A stretch of DNA of 19,076 bases, from positions 1 to 19,076 of the forward strand of contig JAAMXP010004478.1 in the NCBI GenBank assembly GCA_019693395.1, in the 5' to 3' direction. Made by a program: the position numbers and the translations under genes. Below are positions 1 through 10,200 of the stretch, in pieces (the first letter of the stretch is position 1; each line of letters begins with the position of its first letter). The notes beneath the pieces were generated by a model that ran no database searches, was not told the origin of the DNA, and saw nothing but the letters and a program-made list of their open reading frames with translations. The DNA comes from Ettlia oleoabundans. Its lineage: Eukaryota > Chlorophyta > Chlorophyceae > Chlamydomonadales.

Positions 1-20
1 GGGTGGGGGTGGGAGGGGGG
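1..20 (+). other. G-quadruplex-capable G-run
   Basis: The window opens with four or more runs of at least three G separated by single T or A bases, which fits the standard G3N1-7 quadruplex pattern on the plus strand. No gene is visible directly around it. Positions 21-250 hold short open frames only, with no convincing codon pattern, and I assign nothing there. Confidence 0.5.
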
Positions 21-259
21 CAGAATGGTTAAACCAGGATGAGTACAGTAGATCAAGCAGGACAGACATGTTGTTGGCAAGGCAAGGAGGTGCGCATCCC
101 ATGCGTGCAGCAAACAAAGGGCTGCAAGGCAATGGGCTCACAAGTGCTCCCACTCAGCGATCTGGCTACGGTGACAATTGGGCGAGCACACACACCTTGC
201 AAGCATTCACTGGCTGATGCGGTCAGGTTAATTTGAGTAAGGATATATGTTTGCTGCAG

Positions 260-826
260 CTGCCGAATCCCTCTGCGCATGACCCACCTTGACTCGCCCT
301 CGCCGGCAGCTGGTGCGGGCGCAGGCGCGGCAGCCGGTGCCACCGTGGTGCCCGGGGCGGGAGCAGGCGCCATGCCCGCTGCCTGCTGCAGGGTCGCCCT
401 GTCGGCGGCCGGCGCTTCCGCGACAAGTTGGTTCAGGTGACGGTCCGAGCGAGCCTGCGGGAGTACCCGAGCAAAAGGAACGGGCAGTTCAAGCTCATCG
501 CACCAACCGGTCCACCGCCGCCGGAGCGGGTCGTGTCAGGCCGCTGCAGTGGCCGGTCTGCCAGTCACCTCTGCGACATGTGCCGAGAGTACGGCGAGCG
601 CCAGCAGCAGCAGACACCCGCGCATCGTGGAATTTGCGAGGCGGACGAGTGGATGGCGGGCAAGGCTGCTGCTGTGTTGTGTATGGTGACGATCGCTGCA
701 GCAACAACGCAATGCGCAGGGAACTGCGGCACGCCGTGCGCTGCTGAGGGAGCTGTCATGTTTGACCTGCACCTTCCTTCCAGCCCTCCAGCCTGGCGAC
801 CACCTTTTGAAATAAACTGTGCGTAA
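260..826 (+). CDS. Possible 3' part of a plus-strand gene, frame uncertain
   Basis: A good acceptor (ttgctgcag) ends at 259. From 260 a frame with strongly GNN-biased codons reads an Ala/Gly-rich stretch; an ATG lies at 279 and the frame stops at 438-440. From about 383 another frame reads a more complex stretch including GRRFRDKLVQVTVRASLREY, then becomes Cys-rich and stops at 824-826. A third frame, ending at 747, is also open across the middle. No single frame covers the region and there is no room for normal introns, so exon limits or base accuracy are in doubt. A TGTAA at 981-985, about 155 nt past the last stop, fits a plus-strand gene ending here. I do not recognise a family. It could be chance open frames in GC-rich DNA. 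Confidence 0.25.
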
Positions 827-980
827 GAAACCCAGATAAACAGGCCACTTGCGAACCACAATTACCGCTTCTGTTATTGTGTCTCAGTATACGTTGTAGC
901 CGCTGTGGCCCACCCTGCTGCAGACCAGGCTGCCGTGCACGGCCGCTACCGAGTGCCTCACTGCCGACACAGCCTGCCAC

Positions 981-985
981 TGTAA
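981..985 (+). terminator. TGTAA polyadenylation motif (plus strand)
   Basis: TGTAA is the usual green-algal polyadenylation signal. This copy lies about 155 nt after the 826 stop of the weak plus-strand candidate. The stretch 827-1217 otherwise holds no gene and appears to be a tail-to-tail intergenic region. Confidence 0.4.
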
Positions 986-1104
986 CTTACCCAAGCACGT
1001 ACTTCAAAAAGTTGAGGCGTCCCTGACATGCTGCGCGATTGAGCAGCGGCACTGCAGCTATGCCTTGACCAGCATTGAATGCTGCCACAGCTGGCTGGAA
1101 TATT

Positions 1105-1109
1105 TTACA
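1105..1109 (-). terminator. TGTAA polyadenylation motif of gene A
   Basis: The plus strand reads TTACA, so the minus strand reads TGTAA about 109 nt downstream of the gene A stop at 1218-1220. Distance and orientation are typical for a chlorophyte 3' UTR. Confidence 0.6.
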
Positions 1110-1217
1110 TTCAGCCCCACCATGCAACATTTCAAACAGCGCCAGTGAAATAAAAGTCAAAACACGAATGGAGGCACAGCCACGAGCTTCATTCCACCCT
1201 AAACCGAACTGAAAAGG

Positions 1218-4200
1218 TCAACCGATGGTGTGATAGTATGGCGCTCCAGCCTGACCGCCTGCCCCGGCCAAACTCCCGCCCCGCTGCTGCTGCCTCTCCC
1301 GCCACGTCATTGCGCCTGCACCCAGCGGCGAAAATGCCCGGGCATCCAGCACCACTACTGCTGCCCCGCCCCGCTGCCCCGCCTTGCGCCCCTGCTGCGG
1401 CTGCTGCAGCTGCTGTGCATGCTGCCTGCGCTCTGAGCGCGGGTCAAGCCCACCCCTTACACTGCCATCAACCACCCGCGGCACGGAGCCGCCGCCAATG
1501 GTAGCATACTGCCTCCGGCCCCCCGCCTCCATAGCCCCCACCTCAGTTGCAGCTGCTGCCCTCTGCGGTTGGCTAGGGCCGTAGTACTCCTGCTGCCGCT
1601 CCATGTGTTGCCTCAGGCCGGAGCGGTACGCTGCATCATACGGATGTACCGCAGCCTGCCGCCGCTCCGCCTCCCTCTGATCCTGCTGCCGCCGCCGGGC
1701 AGCAACCGCTGCTGCCTGCTCCATCTCCTCCTCCCGCTGCTGCTCCAACTTGTACTGCTGCTGCCGCCGCTCCGCCGCCGTTCTTTCCTCCTGCATCCGC
1801 CGCCTGGCAGCCACAGCTGCCCGCTGCTCTTCCTTCTCCCTACTTCTTTCCTCCAACTCTGCTTCTGCCTGCAGCCTCCGCCGCTGCTCTGCCCCTTCAA
1901 GCTCGTGCCGGTGCCGCTCCCAGCGCCGCTGATACCGCTGCTCCAGCTCGGCAGCTTCCCTCCTAGCATCCATAAGCTCCAGCTTAAGCGTGTCAGCCTC
2001 GTCAGCCGCGACCTGAAGCTCCTGCACCTGCTGCTGCAGTGCAAACACCTGCGCGCGGGGCGGGCGCGGTGATGCGTAAAGGGTGAAGCAAACAGGGAGC
2101 AGGGACAAGATGGGAATCGTGAAGATTAGCTACAAGAAGGGGAGAAGCAGCAAGACTGGAAATGGCATGCAAACACATGTGGCCCTGGTTTGGGATGGGA
2201 ATGCAACAGCAGGCGTGCCATGGGATGGGAATGCAACAGCAGGCGTGCGATGGGATGGGAATGCAACAGCAGGCGTGCCATGGGCTGGGAACGCAACAGC
2301 AGCAGCCATGCCAGTGGGCCAGATGGGAATGCGATCGGTGCAGCCTATGCACCAAGTATGACAGTAAGACAGACCCTGCCTCACCCAGCACCCCGATAAC
2401 CCCCACCAGCATCCCTTCTCGAGACGCAACACCTCGCTACCCCCCACCAGCATCTCTCTACCCACCCACACCAACACACCAACCTGCTGCTCCAGTTGGC
2501 ACCGCTGCTCAGCCTCATCCTCTGCTTGCTGCTTCGCATCCCTGCAGCACAATACATCAGCAGCATCACACCAATAGGGAAGATTGATAGTGAGAGACTG
2601 GGCAGCACGGTGCTTTATACCGCGCAGGATGACGGGTGCATGAAAATGCAACAAAGCGACAGCAGGTGGCAAGGGAACCAGGGGCCAGCTGGCAGGAGGC
2701 AGCCTATCCCCACAACAGGTGGATTTACAGGCTGCTGAATGTGTGAAGAAAGGACTCTCACAAGAGCCAAATAGCGAGACAACACACCCGAGTTGTGCCT
2801 CCAGCCGCGCCAGCACAGCCTCTGCCTGCTGCCGGGCACTGGCCCAGGTGCTGTTGCCAGAGCCGCTCCCCGGTACTGTGGAGGCAAGGGGGGCCAGAAT
2901 GGCCAGGCAGCCACGCAGCGCTTGCATGGAAGAGTGCGGGGACATCTGCAGGAGTGGATGGGTGGGTGGTGTACGCATGTGGTGGCAGTGATGCCAGCCA
3001 GCTGTGGTTGACACAGGTGGGGGAATACGGGGGGGTATTTGATCAAATACGCAGAGCTGTTTGATCAAAGGCAGCACGGGAAGTGGAGCGGCCTAGGCTT
3101 TTTTGAGGTGCTGGGCTCTGGTTTGGTGACAACTGTGGTGCGGCCATACTGTGTGATGCTGCGCACACATTGGGCTGACGTATGGGAACAAGCACGCAAA
3201 GAAGCAAGCACAGCCACCACGCCAGCAGTACGCAGACACACACCCAGCCCACCCACCTGCCCTGCTTCTGCCAGCTTGCCGCTAATCAGCGCTGCAGTGG
3301 CGGCAGCCTGTGCCTCCTCAACTTCCTCCAGCTCCTGCTGCTGATACCGATGCTGCTGCCCCTGCCCCTGTTGCTGCTGATGTTGATGATATCTGTGTGG
3401 TGCAGCCTGGTAGCGTGCCCCAGCAGCGCAGCCCACAACAGTGCCTGGAGTTGTTAAGGTAGCCACTGCAGCCCGCTGCTGCTTGTGGGTACTATTACGC
3501 GTGTGGCCAGGAAGGGGTTGGTAGCGAGAGGTGGGGGTCACAAACTGCTGTGCCTCCAGATCTTGCTGCTTAAGCTGCGCCTGCCCCTGCCACTGTTCCT
3601 CCCGTGCCACCACCTGCCCCCGCGCTTCCTCCACCTCCTGCGCCTCCTCCCAGCCACCTGCCCTGCTGGCTCCAGCTGTCAGTTCCAGCTCAGCTGCCAC
3701 CTCAGCAGCCTGCCGCTCCAGCAGCTGCTGCTGCTCGCTCAGCAGGCGCTGCAGGTGCAGCTGCGACACCGCAAGCGCCTGCTGCTGCGCGTGCTGCCTG
3801 TACCGCTGGCTGCCGGGGCTGTACTGCCCTGAATTCAACTGCTCCTCCTCCACTGCTGCAGCAGCCGATGGCGGCACCCTGACTTGCAGCGCCTGCTGCC
3901 CACGCTGTTGGTACTGCAGGCTTGCAGGACTGTACTGCACGGGTGAATGCGGTACGGCAGCTGGCATGGGAGATTCTGGCACATCTGCCGCCATTGAAGC
4001 AAACGCAGCAGCAGACGCTGCTGCCGATGGTGGCAATCGTGCGGCGTTACCGGGAGAGGAAGGTGCACCCCTTGGGGGAGTTGAAAGGACGCCTTCTGCC
4101 CCAGCGGCAGTAGAGGCAGCGGCCTCGGGGAGCTGCTTTGCATGGTACTGGCTCTGGTACTGCTGGCTTTTTGGGCTTTGCTGAGCTGGGAACAGCGCTG

Positions 4201-7200
4201 CAGCTTCTGGTACTTTCATTGGTACCACGGAACCTGCCGCACCTACAGCGGCGGAGCCGGCTGCTGCTGCCAGCATGCCAGAACGCAGGGCAGATGCCCC
4301 ACGCTGCCTGCTGCCGTTGCTACTGTGCTGGCTGAGAGGGGCGGCGCCTGCCACTGACGGCAACTGATGCTGCACCGGCTGTCGGTCGTGCGGCAGTGGG
4401 GGTGGCAGATGGGCACCCTCGGTTGCTGCGCCCTCGGGCTGCTGAACCCCTGCTTCCATTCCCTGCTGCTCCTCATGCAGCTGTGGCTGCTGCCCCCAGG
4501 CAGCTGGTATGCCGCTGCCGCTCCTTTCATGCTCCACCTGCCCCTCCAGCAGCCGCTGCTTCTGCTGCTGCCACTGCCCAAAGGGCTGCCATCCAATCGC
4601 AGCAGCGCAAGCTTGCTTGCCGTGCTTCATGCCGCTGCTGCCGGCACCAGTTGCGCCAGATGCAGCAGCAGCAGCGGCAAAGCCAAACAGGCCGCCAGCC
4701 AATCCACCCCCCGGCTGCTCTGCAGCTGCAACAGCAAAGACGCTGGCCTGCCCGGCTGCTGCTGCCTGCAGCGGCCGCTGCTCAGCTAGCTTGCGTGTGT
4801 TGGGAGTGTGGGCTAGGGAGTACCTGCAGGGCCAGAGTGTGAGTATGCCACACCAATACGTCAACTACTGCAGATGGTAAGAAAGCATCATAGCTAGCAT
4901 TGAACGAGTGGAAGGCTGCGATATAGCAGGAGTGCTGAACTGCTCTGTGCCACTAACACGTAGGTTTCCAACGACGCAACAGGCAAGGTGCATCTGCGCA
5001 GCAAGTTGGCAGTGAGGGCAACGATGACACCATACAACCTTACCGCAGTGCAGTACCACGAGGCAGTACTCACTAGCAGTAGTACTGCACCCACCTTAGG
5101 GGTTCCGTATTGGGCGACGCCACCTCATCTTCATCCTCCTCAATGCCTCCACCCCCTGGTGCTCCCTCCCCTCCCTCACCCTCACCGCCCGACAGCCGGC
5201 TCTGTGCCGTCACAAAGCCGCCGCCGCTGGTGCTGCTGCCGCTGAACAGCTGGCTGGCTAGGGCCGGAAGCGGGGCCTGGTGCTCACAAGCATCGCAGCG
5301 GAGTGCACCGTTCAGCACCACCATGTTGTTGTCAGTTGCCGCTGCCGCTGCCGCCGCAGCAGCGGTGACCAGGGCAGGCGACTCCACCCGAGCTTCCGGG
5401 TTTGAATTGTGCTGCCACTGGGGCGATAAGTGCAGTGGCTGTGGCTCCTGCTGGCCCAACAGCGCGCCTTGGAGAGGCCCAGGAGTGTAAGAATTGCATC
5501 GCAACACCGCTTCAGCTGCCGCTCCGCCATGCGATCCATCTGCTCCTTCCTCCTCCGCCTCTTGCCCTGGTTCTTCCTTGAAAGCCGCTGCTGCGCCCAT
5601 AGCAATACCAACTCGTGCACTAGAAGCATCACCCGTCTGCTGCCACTGCGGCAAATCGCTGCGCTGCCGCCACTCCCGTTGCCGGAGCAGCGAGCTCGCC
5701 TCCTCCTCCACCCCCTGCTGCTGCTCTGCTGCGCCTGCATTGATGGTGGTTGGTGTGCAGTGCATGGCCACGCCCTCAGGCCCTGAAACTGGTACGAGCC
5801 CCTTCTGTTGCTGACCTGGATGCTCCAGGCCTGCAAAGCCAAACGCTGGCGAGGTTTCTGCTGCCGCATATGAAGGGCGCTGCTGCTTGCCCCGGGTGCT
5901 GCGTGGCTTTCGCTGCCCCTGCTTCAGCAGCATGGTGCTGCCACCAGGGCTTGGGGCTGTTGCAGCCAAAAATAAACCACCGCCAATGGTAGTGGCAGCT
6001 GGTGATGTAATGCACCCTGTTGATCCATCTGCAGCCAGGACACCAGGGGACTATGGCATAGGGGTGTCAGAACAGTGTGGGATACGCGCAGCAGCAACTA
6101 TGCAGAAAACCAGCTACGGAGCGCCTTGACACACGGTAAGCAAAACAGTAGAACTCCGTAAAGTCCCAGAGCTGAACCTTGGAAAGGAGCATGCAGGGCA
6201 TTACTCTACGAGATGCTTCAAAACACTGCAACCCACCAGCAGCCATCTGCGTCCCGCTGATGCTGCCGTGAAGCACCCATGACTCCGAGAACAGGCTGCC
6301 TCCTCCTGCCACCTGATAGGGGTTTGCAATGCCAACAGCCCCTTGCGGTAGAAAGGCGGCTGGTGGCATGCCTGCCGAGCATGCGGCTGGCTCTGCTGCT
6401 GCTGCTGCAAAGCCAAAGGCTGAAGGTGCTGCTGTTGGCGTGCCAGCTGACACCGCGTCAGGCAGCTCTTCTTCAGCCACCGCCAGCGCATCCGCCACTT
6501 CCTCTGCTGCACCAAGTTCGGGCAAATCTTCCTGCTCAGCACCCGCATCCCGGCATTCCTCGTCGACCGCCGCTGTCTGCTGCTGCCCCTCCTTCTCCTC
6601 TGCTGCAATGCCACCAACTGTCCAGGCAGCAATCACTGCTGTGGTTGCCACAGCGCTGCCAACAGCAACTGCAGGAGCTTCCATCTGTCTCTCCCCTGCT
6701 GTTGCTGCAGCCTGATATTCTGCTGCCTCTCCAGCAGCTGCTGCTCCATCTGCCTGTCTCTCCAGCACTGCTGCTTCAACAGCAACACAACCCTCTGACC
6801 CCAGCTCCACTCCCTCGTCGCCATCAGGTGCCTCCTCAGCTCCCCTTACCTCCTCGCTCTCCTCCTCCTCCTGCCCCCCAGCAACAACGCCCTGTTCTTC
6901 GACCTCGACACTGCCACCTAGCTGAAGCTCAGCAATGCCGCCTACTGCCAGATCAGCGCTGCCCTCAGCTGACAAGTCAGCACTTCCAGGTGACACCAGT
7001 TCAGCATTGCCCTCAGCTGACAGGTCGTCAGTATCCAGCTCAGTCTGCCTGTGGCCGCCGCCATCGGCACCAACCACGTCACCCTTGCCGTCGTCGCTCC
7101 CAGCATCAGCAGGAGGAGCCACAGGACTGCCAGCACCAGCTGCAGAGCCTGCTGGGCTGCCCCTCATGCGGCAGCTGGGCGCCAGTGATGGCTCACCCAC

Positions 7201-10200
7201 GGCGTTGGCGGTGGCACCTGCGGCAGCAAACCCAAGCAGGCCAATCAAACTTGTGATATCATTGGATTCATAAGGAGTGCCAACAATGTGGTGCACGGTT
7301 AAGAGCGCTGTCTGGAAATTACGATGCATCAACAGAGGATCTGGAGTTCAGCAATTGGGACGGAAGAAAGCCTGATAGTGCGGCACAAAGCAAGTGCCAT
7401 ATGGTGATGCAGGTGCCATAGGCAGGCAGGCTGGCAGGGGTGGCATACTCGGGCAGCGCTGGCATGCTCTGGGGGGCTGCCATATACTGGCAAGGCTGCA
7501 TAAGCAAGCATGGCTGGCAGATCACAGCAGGATTTGCCTGACAGAGGAGAAGGAGACGGCAGCATCTCAAAGGCACACGCCAGGTGCCGCTGAGCAGCCT
7601 GCACAATGCAAGGCAGCGCTAGTTAAATCAGGGCGTAGACGGCCAACCTGTAGCGCCTAATGACAGTGCAACGAGGTTGGCAGCTGAGGGCGCGTGCAAA
7701 ACTGCAGCAAGCAGCAGCATGCAGCCATGCATGCCATCAACATTTATATGTTGAGCGCGCAACAGAAGAGCACAAACAGCATGTCACCTGAAGCAGGTGT
7801 GTGGGCGGCGGCCCCTCCTGCCGCTGCCGCTGCAGCGCCAACATGGCGCCAGCAGGGTCAGGCGACCGCTCCGGGGAAGGTCCCATGGATGCCCCAGCCC
7901 TGGCTGCTGGTGACTGTATAGCTCCATAGGCTGCTGGTGCTGCTGCTGCTGTGGCTTGCGATACAGGGGCTGGCGACTGTGCAGGGGAGAGCTCCTGTGG
8001 AGTTGCACGTGCAGGCGCTGCCGGCGAGGCAGGTGGCAACAGCACAGGAGAGTCCTGCCCTGCACCAAAAGGTAAAGGAGTGCACACTGCTGACTGACGC
8101 CGGCTGGGCGATACAGCTGTCCTGCCCCCTTCTGCTGCAACTGCCGCAGCAGCTGCCGCAAGGCCTGAGTACACAGGCGACTGTTCTGCTGACTGCCGCA
8201 GTTTGGGTGAGCACAGTGGGCTGCCTGCGGTTGCTGCGGCAGCTGCTGCTTCCAGGCCGATGTGTGTTGGAGACTGTGCTGCAGACTGGCGCCGCGTGGG
8301 GGAGCCAGCTAGCTTGCCATCGGCTGCGCTTGCTGCTGCCTCCTGAGAAGGGACGTCCCCTGCACTATGTGATGCCTGGCCTGCTGCAGCTCCCAGCTTG
8401 GCAGGCGACCAAGGCGCCATCTGAGACAGCACCACTGGCTTGGCCGCCCACCCTGTTGCTGGATCGGCTTGTACCTGTGGCAACTTTTGCTGCTGCTGTG
8501 GCAACGGCGGTGGAGAGTGCGTCTGGAACAGCAGGGGGCGTGCCGCTGGTGGGGGTGCCTGCGCTGGCGAGCACGGCGACGATGTTGCCATTTCGGCGCT
8601 GGCGGCTAGGACATGCTGCGGTGAGGCGGCTGGCGATGCTGCCGCAGCTGGCGGGGAGCAAGTCTGCTTCTGGGACCTGCAGCCGGGACTGCCCTCCTGC
8701 TGGTGCTGCTGCTGTATGTCTAATGGGGAGGACAGCAGCACTTTGGCTGGCAAGAGCTGCCGGGATACAGCCCCTGGTGAGCCAGCTGGCGACACCCTGG
8801 CAGGTGACTGGAAGACCCGCCGCGCTGGCGAGCCTTCCAGAGCCCTAGAACCAGGCTGCGGCAGCTTCTGGGTGCTACGCAAGGGGCTGAGTTGCCGCCG
8901 CACCTTGGAGGGAGAGGGCTGCGGTGAACCAGCGGCTGGGGAGCGAGCCCTTGCCACCCTGGACGACGACGGCGAACGATGAAGGGCTGGCGGCAGAGCC
9001 GCCGCTTCCTGCTGCTGCTGCTGCATAGTGACAGCTGGCACAAAGCATGGAGCCCCTGCTGCCATGAACGACTCGCCTGCAAAAGGTGAGGCAGCCAGCC
9101 GCTGCTGGCGTGGCAAGCTGGCCAGCTGATGTGGCGGGCTGGAAGCTGGGGAGGCACCCCCAGATCCCGCTCCATCTCCCGCCACAACCGCTGACAGCCC
9201 AGCCACCAATGGGGCTGCAAGTTTGCTGCCAGCAGGTGGGATGGCACCACTGTGCTCCACAGGCCGGTCAATAGCCTGGCTATTCTTTGCAGCGCCATCA
9301 GTAACCTGCTCTACATCGAGTGCAGAACTGAACACTGCACCTGCAGTCTCTTCTGCATCCCCCTCTGGCCCTGGCGGCGGCACATTCTCCTCGCCTGCTG
9401 CATCTAGTACGCCGCCATTGCCGCCACCGCTGACTTCAACTTCCTCATTATCCCCCGCCACATCATCTGCCGGACCGGCAGCAGCGGCACGTAGCAGCCT
9501 TGATGCTGTTTGCTGCAGCTGGGCCAGCACACCAGCAGGCCCTGCTTCCAACATTCCAACAGAATTGCCTAGGGCCCTTGAATCCCCCGCGCTGTGACGC
9601 ATACGCAGCGGAGTAGCGGCACTGCTACGAGTGGGGCTCTCATCGCCGCTGCGGCTGCTGGCAGGGAGCACAGAAATAGGGGGTCCTGAGTCAGAACAGC
9701 TACTCCACAGCTGGGCAGGACACAAGCACAAGGCACCATGCTCAAATTCAAAGCAGACAACAGAGCCACAGGCGCTTCGCTAGCCAACCAATCAACAGGC
9801 ATGCAGATATGCGGGCAGGCGAGCAGGCAGGCAGAAAGGAAGATCGGCAAGCAGCAGTGCAGGCAGGCAGGCGGGCAGGCAGGCGTGAGATTGCGTGGAA
9901 AGACAGGCAGGCAGCGACACACCTGAGGCTTCGGGCAGAAGCGTAAGCAGTGAGCGCAGCAGAGGGTGCACGGCTGGCCACAGCTGAGAAGAAGCACTCA
10001 TCATCTTCGTCGGTGGTGTCAGCAGCTGCTGCTGCCAGCTCAGCATCAGGCGGGAGAGCCATCTGGGCGCCAGCTAGCAGGCGCAACTGTTGCCCTGGTG
10101 CAAACCGCAGCGCTGAGCCCATCTCGTCTGCCTGTACATCTTCATATCTGTCCTCTCTAGATGCCTCCACTGCTGTGTCCTCTGGTGTGATTCCTGGCAC

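Noticed and set aside
1198..1204. CCCTAAA as telomeric repeat
   Set aside because: A single copy only, inside a gene 3' flank.
2191..2310. Regular 30-bp units as a CRISPR array
   Set aside because: Units are contiguous with no unique spacers, sit in a eukaryotic intron and have no cas genes nearby.
6279..7256. Long plus-strand open frame rich in Leu, Gln, Pro and His
   Set aside because: It is the antisense shadow of gene A exon 6 and has no splice or codon support; Leu/Gln runs arise from complementing Ala/Glu/Ser-rich codons.
7937..8848. Plus-strand open frame of about 300 codons rich in Leu and Ala
   Set aside because: It lies opposite gene A exon 5, whose frame fits the exon phases on both sides and carries regular repeats.
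9685..9699. Acceptor gactcag at 9686 for gene A exon 5
   Set aside because: It looks better than the one chosen, but joining exon 4 (phase 2) there shifts frame into an early stop. I kept 9700 and marked this junction as the weakest.
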